Source: Lachnospiraceae bacterium MD335
GTDB lineage: Bacteria > Bacillota > Clostridia > Lachnospirales > Lachnospiraceae
NCBI GenBank assembly: GCA_000403335.2
Contig: KE159629.1
Coordinates: forward strand, 372,001 to 436,000
Direction: 5' to 3'
DNA: 64,000 nt
Shown: one piece after another, positions 7,859 through 15,981 of the stretch
Layout of the letters: each line of letters opens with the position of its first letter
How positions within the stretch are numbered: the stretch's first letter is position 1
Position numbers and translations under genes: made by a program
The notes under the pieces: generated by a model
What the model was told of the DNA's origin: nothing
The model's input: only the letters and a program-made list of their open reading frames with translations
The model's database searches: none

Positions 7859-8968
7859 ATGTCGCAGAGATTAACAATCAATCAAAACAACAAGCCGATC
7901 TATGATATTGTGTATGAGCATGATTTTGAAGAACTTGCAAATGAACTTGCCGCTTTTGACATTGCGGATAAAAAGCTTTGCGTTATTACGGATTCAAAGG
8001 TAAAGGGATTGTACGCCGATGAGGTATGCTCCGTTTTAAAGGATCGGTGTAAAATGCTTGTCGTATATGCATTTGCGGACGGAGAGCAGAGTAAAAATCT
8101 TGATACGGTTAAAGACATCTATGCATTTTTAATTGAAAATAAATTTGAACGTAACGATATGCTGCTTGCGTTAGGCGGCGGAGTTGTCGGTGATACCACA
8201 GGCTTTGTGGCGGCAACGTATCTTCGCGGTGTTGATTTTGTACAGATACCGACTACACTCCTTGCACAGGTGGACAGCAGTGTCGGAGGAAAAACAGGCG
8301 TTGACTTTGACCAGTACAAAAATATGGTCGGTGCGTTTTATATGCCAAAGCTTGTCTATATGAATATTGCAGCGCTTAAAACACTGGATGACAGACAGTA
8401 TTATTCCGGAATAGCGGAAGTTATGAAGTATGGTCTCATTAAAAATGCAAACTTCTATGAGTGGATTATTGACAGCATGTATGAAATCCATGAACGGGAC
8501 ATTGAAACCCTTGAGGAAATGGTTCTCAAAAGCTGTACTTACAAAAAGATTGTCGTGGAAAAAGATCCTACGGAAAAAGGGGAGCGTGCAATTTTAAATT
8601 TTGGACATACGATTGGGCATGCAATTGAGAAATATAAGAATTTTGAGTTGATGCACGGGGAATGCGTAGCGCTTGGAAGTGTTGCGGCAGCGTATATCTC
8701 ATGGCAAAAGGGACTGCTTACAAAGGAGGAATATTACGAAATCAGGGATATGTTTGTGCCCTTTAATCTGCCGATTTCCATTGATAAAATTAATCCGGAG
8801 GAGATTTTGGCGCTTACGGCTTCCGATAAAAAAATGGAAGGGGATCGGATTAAGTTTATCCTCCTGAAAAAGGTCGGGAAAGCAGTCATTGATACTTCAG
8901 TCACAAAAGACGAAATCAAGGCAGGTATTCATGAAATTTATTTCTCTGAAGAGGATTGGGATGAATAG
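7859..8968 (+). CDS. aroB: 3-Dehydroquinate synthase
   Basis: AroB makes 3-dehydroquinate from DAHP in the second step of the shikimate pathway, using NAD and a divalent metal. The ATG at 7859 is used because GGAGGT at 7849-7854 gives normal spacing; an ATG at 7847 overlaps that SD. The 369-residue product has the NAD-binding ALGGGVVGDTTGFVAATYLRG region, the PTTLLAQVDSSVGGKTGVD segment, EVMKYG, and metal ligands in NFGHTIGHAIE and MHGECVALG. Its 3' end overlaps lspA by 8 nt. Confidence 0.96.
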   Translation: MSQRLTINQNNKPIYDIVYEHDFEELANELAAFDIADKKLCVITDSKVKGLYADEVCSVLKDRCKMLVVYAFADGEQSKNLDTVKDIYAFLIENKFERNDMLLALGGGVVGDTTGFVAATYLRGVDFVQIPTTLLAQVDSSVGGKTGVDFDQYKNMVGAFYMPKLVYMNIAALKTLDDRQYYSGIAEVMKYGLIKNANFYEWIIDSMYEIHERDIETLEEMVLKSCTYKKIVVEKDPTEKGERAILNFGHTIGHAIEKYKNFELMHGECVALGSVAAAYISWQKGLLTKEEYYEIRDMFVPFNLPISIDKINPEEILALTASDKKMEGDRIKFILLKKVGKAVIDTSVTKDEIKAGIHEIYFSEEDWDE

Positions 8969-9488
8969 AAAAAAAGTTATTTTAGTAATTATCGATTTTT
9001 TGCTGACAGCGATACTGATTGCAGCAGACCAAGCCACAAAGTATTTTGCCGTACACAGATTGAAAGGGCAGGCGCCATATCCGGTTGTGGACGGAGTTTT
9101 TGAACTGCACTATCTCGAGAACAGGGGTGCGGCATTTGGAATGCTTCAGGGGCAGAAGTTTTTCTTTATTTTTATTGCGGCGGTCATTCTTGGCATTATT
9201 GTTTACGTGCTTTGGAAAATGCCGTATCAAAAGAGGTATGTAAAGCTCCATATTACGCTTGTATTTATTGCAAGCGGTGCACTCGGAAATCTCATTGACA
9301 GGGTGCGGTATGATTATGTTGTTGACTTCCTGTATTTCAGTCTGATTAATTTTCCGGTATTTAATGTGGCGGATATCTATGTAACACTTGCAGCATTCGC
9401 ACTTGCAGCGCTTCTTTTATTTGTATACAAGGAATCGGATTTGGAATTTTTAACCTTTCGAACAAAGCGGTTCCGCGACTTAAAGTAA
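8961..9488 (+). CDS. lspA: Lipoprotein signal peptidase II
   Basis: LspA cleaves signal peptides of prolipoproteins at the membrane. The ATG at 8961 overlaps the end of aroB and gives 175 residues. Four membrane segments are visible. Signatures: AADQATKYFAV in the first external region, NRGAAFG, and the two catalytic aspartates within ASGALGNLIDRVRY and FPVFNVADIYV. A likely substrate in this window is the D,D-carboxypeptidase lipoprotein encoded at 3431-4417. Confidence 0.95.
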   Translation: MNRKKVILVIIDFLLTAILIAADQATKYFAVHRLKGQAPYPVVDGVFELHYLENRGAAFGMLQGQKFFFIFIAAVILGIIVYVLWKMPYQKRYVKLHITLVFIASGALGNLIDRVRYDYVVDFLYFSLINFPVFNVADIYVTLAAFALAALLLFVYKESDLEFLTFRTKRFRDLK

Positions 9489-9529
9489 GAGCACGACGAC
9501 TGTCAATTTGTCAGGGATGAGGAATTTTT

Positions 9530-10456
9530 ATGAACACAGACGAGATTGTTTTTGAGGCAGTTTCGGATATGGAGGGGGAACGCATTGATAAATGCATCAG
9601 CGGTTATCTTGATTCACTCTCAAGAAGCTATATTCAAAAAATAATTAAGGACGGAAACGTATTTGTAAATGATACTGCCGTAAAGGCAAACTATAAGGTG
9701 CGTGTGGAAGATCAAATCCGGTTTACCATACCAAAATCAGTTGAACCTGATATTCCTGCCCAGAATATTGCGCTGGACATTCTCTATGAAGATTCAGATT
9801 TGCTGATTGTTAATAAGCCCAAAAATATGGTTGTACATCCTGCACCCGGACATTATGAGGGAACACTTGTGAATGCTGTTTTATATCATTGCCGCGGTGA
9901 GCTTTCCGGGATTAACGGCGTTATGCGTCCCGGTATCGTCCACCGGATAGACAAAGATACTACAGGCTCTCTGATTATTTGTAAAAATGATACAGCGCAT
10001 AATGCCATAGCCGCGCTTTTAAAGGAACACGACATTACAAGAAAATACCGGGCAATTGTGTTCGGTAATATAAAAGAAGACAATGGCACCATTTGTGCAC
10101 CGATTGGGCGTCATCCTACAGACCGCAAAAAAATGGCAGTCAATGAAAAAAACGGGAAACATGCAGTAACGCATTATAATGTGTTAGAACGCTTTTGCGG
10201 GTATACCTATATAGAGTGCCAGTTGGAAACGGGAAGGACACATCAAATACGCGTGCATTTGGCAAGTATTGGTCATCCGCTTCTTGGCGATGACGTCTAC
10301 ACAAAACAGAAGGCTCCGTTTCGGCTGGAAGGGCAGGTGCTTCATGCGATGACAATCGGCTTTGTACATCCAACCTTGAACAAATACATGGAGTTTGAGG
10401 CACCGCTTCCGGATTATTTTACAAGTTTGCTTAAAAAATTACGACAAATATCATAA
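9530..10456 (+). CDS. RluA-family ribosomal pseudouridine synthase (RluD-like)
   Basis: The enzyme isomerises uridine to pseudouridine in RNA, probably 23S rRNA. The 308-residue protein has an S4-type RNA-binding domain (about 14-75: RIDKCISGYLDSLSRSYIQK) followed by the RluA catalytic domain. The catalytic motif is HRIDKDTTGSL (Asp near residue 141), and RTHQIRVHLASIGHPLLGD is the conserved C-terminal signature. It follows lspA, the same order as lspA-ylyB in Bacillus (established synteny), so it is probably the YlyB/RluD equivalent. Confidence 0.92.
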   Translation: MNTDEIVFEAVSDMEGERIDKCISGYLDSLSRSYIQKIIKDGNVFVNDTAVKANYKVRVEDQIRFTIPKSVEPDIPAQNIALDILYEDSDLLIVNKPKNMVVHPAPGHYEGTLVNAVLYHCRGELSGINGVMRPGIVHRIDKDTTGSLIICKNDTAHNAIAALLKEHDITRKYRAIVFGNIKEDNGTICAPIGRHPTDRKKMAVNEKNGKHAVTHYNVLERFCGYTYIECQLETGRTHQIRVHLASIGHPLLGDDVYTKQKAPFRLEGQVLHAMTIGFVHPTLNKYMEFEAPLPDYFTSLLKKLRQIS

Positions 10457-10512
10457 CGCACAGTACAAACTGTTTTGAAGCTTAGAAAGGCAGTTGTATT
10501 GGGCGTTTTTTG
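10457..10512 (+). terminator. Terminator-like long stem after the pseudouridine synthase gene
   Basis: CGCACAGTACAAACTG can pair imperfectly with CAGTTGTATTGGGCG, followed by TTTTTTGTTATTTT. It separates the aroB-lspA operon from the insertion region. Confidence 0.65.
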
Positions 10513-10531
10513 TTATTTTATAAACTTTTTT

Positions 10532-10611
10532 GTATAGTTTATTAAAAAAATATAATCAAATATAATCTAATCATAAAATAAAATTGAATTATCATAAAAT
10601 AGTGATATAAT
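10532..10611. repeat. Left 80-bp direct repeat flanking the IS (target-site duplication)
   Basis: The 80 bases 10532-10611 are identical to 12608-12687. The repeat is very AT-rich and ends with TTGAAT (10584-10589), a 16-nt spacer and TATAAT (10606-10611), a promoter that here points into the end of the IS opposite to the transposase gene. IS1634-type elements are known to make exceptionally long, variable target duplications, so this is read as one. Confidence 0.9.
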
Positions 10612-10634
10612 CCCGAGTTTGACACTTGTGAAAG

Positions 10635-10680
10635 CAAAAAACGGCTACAGACCCTGTAATTATGCGGTCTGCAGCCATTT
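10635..10680 (-). terminator. Terminator of the transposase gene
   Basis: On the minus strand GGCTGCAGACC pairs with GGTCTGTAGCC (one G-U type mismatch), followed by GTTTTTTGC. It lies between the transposase stop codon and the IS end. Confidence 0.75.
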
Positions 10681-10701
10681 TCTCTTTGGAAGCGATTTGT
10701 G

Positions 10702-12447
10702 CTATTTTTTTACTTTTCCTGTTTTGGTGTTTTTTATGATGCTCCGCATAGCTGATTTTGAAATAAATTCATAATCCGTATGAAAGCCAAATGCCTTGTG
10801 TAAATCATCCGTCAGATCGGTTCGCTTGTAAGAAGGGATATAGCCGCTTTCCTTTGACAAAAGTGTTACCTGCATGGAACGAAGTGTACTTAGAATCTCG
10901 TTACAGGTATAGTTATTTCCGATCCTTTTCTCAAGCAGGCGGTACACAAGCAGGCTGATGTAACAGGTGAGGAAGTGTGCTTTAATGCGGTCTTCCCGCC
11001 TGACATAGATGGGGCGTGCCTCAAAATCTGTTTTCATGATGCGGAAGTTTTCTTCTATTTCCCAACGCTGCCGGTTGATTTTTAAAATCCCACATATATC
11101 GTCTTCGAGGTTTGTAATGACAGCATAAAAGCCGTCATACTTTTCCTCATCCCTGATCTTGTCCAGATCAAGCTCACAGACTTTCTTTCCTGCAATCTCT
11201 CCATCATTTGTTACATTTGTGGTTTTAATAAAACGGGCAGGATCATTTTGATTCTTGCCTTTGCGTTTTTTCCCGGGCTGTTCGATCATTTTTATGGCAC
11301 GTGATATCTGCTGGTCGCGGATCCTTTTCTGGTATGCCCTGTATTTTGGAGAATAGGTTACAATGACGGTTTCATCCATGTTTCCATTTACAACAGGCAC
11401 TTCCTTGTAAAAGATTGTTTCGTAAATATCCGGATCGGATTCATCAAGAGTGGATATATCAATGAATTTATCGGAACCAAGTCTGCGAAACTGTTTTGGA
11501 TTCAAGGCAGTCTGCCGGTCTTCCCCGCGCATCTTCTTTAGAGATTGTGTAATGACATAAGAACGGTTTCCAAAGCTGTTAAATCTGCGGTTTGACTTAC
11601 TGCCAAGTCCGGCGTCCGAGCAGAAGACAAACCCGCTGCATGCAAAGTCACGTATTATCTTTGTTTCCAAAGGCTTTAAGGTCGTCTGTTCATTCTGATT
11701 TCCCGGGAACACATCAAAAGCAAGGGGAATTCCATCAGCATCCATAAACAATCCCATTGTAACGATGGGATTCGGCCTGTTTTCTTTGCTTTTTCCATAC
11801 TTTCTAAAATCATCATCCTGTTCAATTTCAAAGTAATAATTCGTACAGTCGTAATAAAGAACCTTCTGGCTTCTCGGATGTACAAAGTTCGAATTACAGT
11901 ATAGCTCTTCCTGAATAAAGTCGGATTCTTCAGCCATAACAGAAAGCGCGCGGTAGATGTTCTGCAGTTCATACTTAGGCGGTTCAAGCAGCGTGCGGCA
12001 GTAAGAGTAACTGCTCAGTTTGCTGGAAGGCGCCAGAAATCTTGAAAAAATCTGATCAGTAAGAATTGCGCCGAAATCATAAGTGTATTTGTGGCGTTTA
12101 GAAATCTTTTGACAAATGGAATCTAATTTCAATTCAGTGCACAGTTTTTGGAGGAACAGATATCCAATCTGAAAACAGCGTTCTTCATTTTTAGGAATAT
12201 AAGCGCTTCTTGATAAAGAAACTGTAACGCTGCCTGCTTTAGCGTTGTATTCCATGGTATCTTTTTCCGCTTCTGATTTTGCCCATGCCATCATGGCATC
12301 ATAATCTCCGGAAAACTGGTCTAAGAGTTCGTTCAGCTTTCCAAGTTTTCTATGGATCTGGGTAGCAGTTTTTCCATTACTTTTACGGTATGAGCGTTTA
12401 ATATAGACATCTTTGTTATCTGAATTACCTGTAAGTGAGATATACAT
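10702..12447 (-). CDS. IS1634-family DDE transposase
   Basis: The enzyme catalyses cut-and-paste type transposition with an RNase H-like DDE core. The ATG at 12447 (CAT at 12445-12447) has GGGAGG about 8 nt upstream and gives 581 residues; longer frames lack a ribosome-binding site. Visible core motifs are YYDCTNYYFE (first Asp), FCSDAGLGSKSNRRF (second Asp) and RQRWEIEENFRIMKTDFEARP (Glu). The N-terminal 100 residues include a basic region (YIKRSYRKSNGKT) likely for DNA contact. No internal stop or frameshift is seen. Confidence 0.92.
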   Translation of the reverse strand: MYISLTGNSDNKDVYIKRSYRKSNGKTATQIHRKLGKLNELLDQFSGDYDAMMAWAKSEAEKDTMEYNAKAGSVTVSLSRSAYIPKNEERCFQIGYLFLQKLCTELKLDSICQKISKRHKYTYDFGAILTDQIFSRFLAPSSKLSSYSYCRTLLEPPKYELQNIYRALSVMAEESDFIQEELYCNSNFVHPRSQKVLYYDCTNYYFEIEQDDDFRKYGKSKENRPNPIVTMGLFMDADGIPLAFDVFPGNQNEQTTLKPLETKIIRDFACSGFVFCSDAGLGSKSNRRFNSFGNRSYVITQSLKKMRGEDRQTALNPKQFRRLGSDKFIDISTLDESDPDIYETIFYKEVPVVNGNMDETVIVTYSPKYRAYQKRIRDQQISRAIKMIEQPGKKRKGKNQNDPARFIKTTNVTNDGEIAGKKVCELDLDKIRDEEKYDGFYAVITNLEDDICGILKINRQRWEIEENFRIMKTDFEARPIYVRREDRIKAHFLTCYISLLVYRLLEKRIGNNYTCNEILSTLRSMQVTLLSKESGYIPSYKRTDLTDDLHKAFGFHTDYEFISKSAMRSIIKNTKTGKVKK

Positions 12448-12607
12448 GCAAAATGCCTCCCTGCTGCTTTGTAATATAATCTTATTATACAACAAAGCGT
12501 ACAAAAGCGCACGTACTATTTTAAAAAATTTGACAAAAAAATAAGCCTTGATGGGCTTAAATAAAGGATTTTTACGATATGGTATCAAAAAGAAGTGTCA
12601 AACACCC

Positions 12608-12687
12608 GTATAGTTTATTAAAAAAATATAATCAAATATAATCTAATCATAAAATAAAATTGAATTATCATAAAATAGTGATATAAT
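12608..12687. repeat. Right 80-bp direct repeat flanking the IS (target-site duplication)
   Basis: Identical over 80 bases to 10532-10611. This copy lies between the IS and the cstA operon and ends exactly at the -10 box of the predicted promoter for that operon. Confidence 0.9.
12660..12687 (+). promoter_or_regulatory. Predicted promoter of the cstA operon, contained in the IS target duplication
   Basis: TTGAAT (12660-12665), 16-nt spacer, TATAAT (12682-12687). The last base of the -10 box is the last base of the 80-bp repeat, so the insertion lay immediately downstream of the -10 and the duplication left a complete promoter beside the gene. Confidence 0.65.
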
Positions 12688-12750
12688 ATATAATTAAGAT
12701 TGGTTGTCAATGACTATGAAAATTTTACGTTGACAGCACGGAGCGTTATT

Positions 12751-13275
12751 ATGGCACAATATACAAGAGAGAGTGCAGTCGAAAGGCTGCTTGAAAGCTA
12801 CAAAGCATATTATAATGTGAAACTATCCGATGAGGCGCAAAAACCACTAAGGGCGATATGTGAATTTTATGAACATTCCGAAAAATTTGTTCTCTCAAGG
12901 AAAGCAGAGCTTTGGTCTGCGGATTGTGAGGAATTTATATATCTTTACGAAGCGGCGCATCTTACAAAAGAGCTTTTTGAGCAATGCAGGGATTTTGCCA
13001 AAGAAGACGGTTTAAAGCGGGCAAATATTGGTCCTGGTCATATGTATACTTATATTACACCGATATTCGTGTGTGATACCTGCGATTCTGATGCGAAAAA
13101 AGCGGTGAAAAAATGCCGCATTTATAAAAGCTTTCAATTTTCTCTGCACGGTTGGATGGACTTCCACGCCGCAGTTTATGAAACTTCAAATGATACGATT
13201 TTCACAAATGCTGCCGGAAGATGTGTAGGGAAAGTTTTGAAAAATGTTTTATTCCAAAAGAAAAGGAGATGTTAA
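12751..13275 (+). CDS. Conserved-looking protein of unknown function upstream of cstA
   Basis: The ATG at 12751 has CGGAG 7-8 nt upstream; an earlier ATG-like start at 12700 has none. The 174-residue product is soluble, with no signal or membrane segment. It has an alpha-helical N-terminal half (about 5-95) and a later segment with four nearby cysteines (VCDTCDSDAKKAVKKCRIYK) that could bind metal. I do not recognise the family. The stop codon is 4 nt before the cstA ATG and shares the cstA SD region, so it is in one operon with the pyruvate/peptide-type transporter and may regulate or assist it (inference). Confidence 0.75.
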   Translation: MAQYTRESAVERLLESYKAYYNVKLSDEAQKPLRAICEFYEHSEKFVLSRKAELWSADCEEFIYLYEAAHLTKELFEQCRDFAKEDGLKRANIGPGHMYTYITPIFVCDTCDSDAKKAVKKCRIYKSFQFSLHGWMDFHAAVYETSNDTIFTNAAGRCVGKVLKNVLFQKKRRC

Positions 13276-13279
13276 AAAA

Positions 13280-14998
13280 ATGAACACATTGGTATTATTA
13301 CTTATTTGTGTTGCCATTCTGATTGGAGGTTATCTCTTCTATGGAAGATGGCTCTGCCAGCAGTGGGGTGTCGGTGACAGCAAGGGGGAAACACCTGCAC
13401 ATACCATGTCGGACGGTGTCGACTATGTTCCGGCAAAAGCGCCCGTGTTAATGGGGCATCATTTTTCATCCATTGCAGGCGCCGGTCCGATTACAGGACC
13501 GATTGGTGCCGCAATGTTCGGATGGCTGCCTGTTACGCTTTGGGTTTTAGTAGGAGGCATATTCTTTGGCGGCGTTCATGATTTCGGTGCGCTTTTTGCA
13601 TCTATCCGTCATAAGGGGCAGTCTATCGGTGAGATTATATCCACTAATATGAGCCGGCGTGCAAAACGGTTATTCCTAATTTTTGCGTACCTCACGCTGA
13701 TACTTGTCGTTGCGGCATTCGCATCAATTGTTGCTTCAACCTTTGGTGCAACCTATGATGACAGCGGTGTACTGGATGTTGCAGCAAGCAGTGCAAATGC
13801 ATCCGTTGCGATGGTTTCTCTGTTATTTATTGTCATTGCGATTATTTTTGGTTTTTGTGTATACCGCCGCAATACGCCGATGTTGATTTCTACGGTTTTA
13901 GGCGTGCTTGCAATTATGCTTTGTATGGCAGTCGGTATGAATTACCATCCAATCTACCTTTCGTCCAATACATGGATGATTGTTGTCGGTATTTATATTG
14001 CAATTGCATCGGTTACACCCGTATGGATTTTGCTTCAGCCGCGTGATTATCTAAGTTCCTTTTTGCTTTATGCAATGCTGATTGTGGCATTTGTCGGTGT
14101 CGTGGGTGCACACCCCGACATTGATCCGGAGCTTTTCCCAGCATTTGCAGGATTTGCGGTAGACAACGGAAATGGTATGCAGTATCTTTTCCCGATTTTG
14201 TTCACGACGGTTGCGTGCGGCGCGATTTCCGGTTTTCATTCTCTTGTTTCATCTGGTACAACGTCAAAGCAGCTTGACAAGGAAACGGACGCAAAACCAA
14301 TTGCTTATGGCGGAATGCTTCTTGAGTGTGTACTGGCGATTCTTACACTCTGTGCAATTGCTTATGCAAGACAGACAGGGCACACAGCAGGCGCTACGGA
14401 TATTTTTGCAGGCGGAATTGCCGCAATGGTAGCAGCGATCCCCGGTCTTGCAGGACTTGAACATATTTTATACACACTTTTAATTCTTACATACTCCGCA
14501 TTCTGCCTGACTTCATTGGATACGGCTACCCGTTTGGCTCGTTTCATGTTTCAGGAGTTTTGGCTGGAGCCGGGACAGACGGTGGGAGATATTAAGGATG
14601 GCTGGAAGAAGGTTATGGTAAATCCTTATTTTGCAACTGTTGTTACGGTTATTCTTGGTATTGCGCTTGGTATGACAGGCTACAGTAAAATTTGGGGACT
14701 GTTTGGTGCAGCAAACCAACTTTTGGCAGGTCTTGGACTTCTTGCCGTTGCCACATGGCTTGGCAATATTGGAAAGAATAATAAGATGTTCCTTTTCCCA
14801 ATGGCATTTATGATGGTTGTCACAATCTGTTCGCTGATGTTAACCGTAAAAAATCAGATTGGACTGATTATGGCAGGCAGCGCAGACTGGGGTCCGTGGG
14901 CACAGACAATTTTAGGTATTTTACTGATTATTCTTTCAATCATTCTTGTAATTGAGGGTATTCAGACACTCACAAAGAAAAAGGCCAAGACAGTGTAA
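13280..14998 (+). CDS. CstA-family carbon starvation protein / pyruvate transporter
   Basis: CstA/BtsT proteins are multi-pass membrane symporters; characterised members take up pyruvate, and CstA has also been linked to peptide use under carbon starvation. The ATG at 13280 has AAGGAG 11 nt upstream and gives 572 residues with about 14-16 hydrophobic segments. Family signatures are FSSIAGAGPITGPIGAAMFG near 58-78, FFGGVHDFGALFASIRHKG, and the later FHSLVSSGTTSKQL and GAANQLLAGLGLL. Substrate specificity cannot be set from sequence alone. A terminator follows. Confidence 0.92.
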   Translation: MNTLVLLLICVAILIGGYLFYGRWLCQQWGVGDSKGETPAHTMSDGVDYVPAKAPVLMGHHFSSIAGAGPITGPIGAAMFGWLPVTLWVLVGGIFFGGVHDFGALFASIRHKGQSIGEIISTNMSRRAKRLFLIFAYLTLILVVAAFASIVASTFGATYDDSGVLDVAASSANASVAMVSLLFIVIAIIFGFCVYRRNTPMLISTVLGVLAIMLCMAVGMNYHPIYLSSNTWMIVVGIYIAIASVTPVWILLQPRDYLSSFLLYAMLIVAFVGVVGAHPDIDPELFPAFAGFAVDNGNGMQYLFPILFTTVACGAISGFHSLVSSGTTSKQLDKETDAKPIAYGGMLLECVLAILTLCAIAYARQTGHTAGATDIFAGGIAAMVAAIPGLAGLEHILYTLLILTYSAFCLTSLDTATRLARFMFQEFWLEPGQTVGDIKDGWKKVMVNPYFATVVTVILGIALGMTGYSKIWGLFGAANQLLAGLGLLAVATWLGNIGKNNKMFLFPMAFMMVVTICSLMLTVKNQIGLIMAGSADWGPWAQTILGILLIILSIILVIEGIQTLTKKKAKTV

Positions 14999-15026
14999 GT
15001 ATTTTAATATTTAAATTATTTTTGGG

Positions 15027-15066
15027 GGACTTCGCAGCGCATCATTTAGTTGCGAAGTCCTTTTAT
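15027..15066 (+). terminator. Intrinsic terminator after cstA
   Basis: GGACTTCGCA (15027-15036) pairs perfectly with TGCGAAGTCC (15051-15060), followed by TTTT. Confidence 0.85.
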
Positions 15067-15165
15067 GTCATTTTTGCTATAAATGATTGATATTTTTCAC
15101 GTTTAATAGTATAATATACATAAAACAAGAAGATACCTCTTATCAAAATGAAAGGTGGAGTTTAT

Positions 15166-15792
15166 ATGAATACGATCATTACAATCGGACGGCAATTTGG
15201 CTCGGGAGGACATGAAATCGGCGAAAAGCTGGCAAATCATTATGGTATTCAGTGCTTTGACAAGGAGCTGCTTTCCCGTGCGGCAAAGGAGAGCGGTTTC
15301 TGTGAGGAAATGTTAAAAAATCATGACGAACGGCCGACCAATTCTTTCCTTTATAATTTAGTTATGGATACATATACCTTTGGTTATAATTCATCCTCAT
15401 TTGTCGATATGCCAATCAGTCACAAGGTATTTATGGCACAGTTTGATACGATTAAGAAAATTGCGGAAGAGGAGCCGTGCGTTATCGTAGGGCGCTGCGC
15501 GGATTATGCTTTGCAGGAATATAAAAACTGCCTTCACCTGTTTATTCATGCAGATGAAGATGCTAAAATCGAGCGTATTATGAAGAAATATGAAATTGCA
15601 GCTGATAAGGCGCGTGAAATGATGATTAAAAAGGACAGACAACGTCAAAGCTACTATAATTATTATTCTACCAAAAAATGGGGACGCTCCGATAGCTACG
15701 ATCTTTCTATCAACAGCAGCATCTTAGGAATTGATGGAACCGTTAAGCTGATTATTCAGTATATTGAAGATTTTGAAGCTAAAAATAAATAA
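15166..15792 (+). CDS. Cytidylate kinase-like P-loop protein
   Basis: The ATG at 15166 follows AAAGGTGG with normal spacing and is preferred to the ATG at 15148. The 208-residue product has a P-loop variant at the N-terminus (ITIGRQFGSGGHEIG, residues 4-18), CFDKELLSRAAKESG, and a central VIVGRCADYAL strand followed by LHLFIHADEDAKIERI, features of the cytidylate kinase-like family (PF13189 type). The real substrate is unknown; these proteins are distinct from the essential Cmk. It is a single-gene unit bracketed by terminators. Confidence 0.82.
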   Translation: MNTIITIGRQFGSGGHEIGEKLANHYGIQCFDKELLSRAAKESGFCEEMLKNHDERPTNSFLYNLVMDTYTFGYNSSSFVDMPISHKVFMAQFDTIKKIAEEEPCVIVGRCADYALQEYKNCLHLFIHADEDAKIERIMKKYEIAADKAREMMIKKDRQRQSYYNYYSTKKWGRSDSYDLSINSSILGIDGTVKLIIQYIEDFEAKNK

Positions 15793-15811
15793 AGTATTTT
15801 TGTGTATTAAA

Positions 15812-15842
15812 AAAATCCCTTGTGTTTGCAGGGGATTTTTTA
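15812..15842 (+). terminator. Intrinsic terminator after the cytidylate kinase-like gene
   Basis: AAATCCC and GGGATTT flank a short loop region, ending in TTTTTT. Confidence 0.75.
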
Positions 15843-15921
15843 GATAAAAGTTCGTATGGAGAGTGAAAGGCTACTTTTCGCAAAAGCATACTTTAACGAA
15901 TAGTTAGCGAGATAAAAATAC

Positions 15922-15962
15922 AAAGCAGCCCGTTTAACTTATTTTGCTTAAAGACTGCCTTG
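15922..15962 (-). terminator. Possible terminator of the AI-2E-type permease gene
   Basis: On the minus strand AAGGCAGTCTTTAA pairs imperfectly with TTAAACGGGCTGCTTT, followed by a T-rich run. The 15843-15921 interval otherwise shows no gene. Confidence 0.45.
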
Positions 15963-15981
15963 TACTATATAATATAACCAT

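Larger units (their letters stand above)
10612..12607 (-). mobile_element. IS1634-family (IS4 superfamily) insertion sequence
   Basis: The element is 1,996 bp between two 80-bp direct repeats. An 11-bp inverted repeat GTTTGACACTT lies at 10617-10627 and, inverted, at 12593-12603. The outermost bases (CCCGA left, ACCC right) do not extend the inverted match. It carries one transposase gene on the minus strand with its own terminator. The transposase reads as full length, so the element appears structurally intact. Confidence 0.9.

Noticed and set aside
10532-12687. 80-bp repeats as phage or ICE attachment sites
   Set aside because: The DNA between is only one IS with its own inverted repeats and transposase, no integrase, so a target duplication is simpler.
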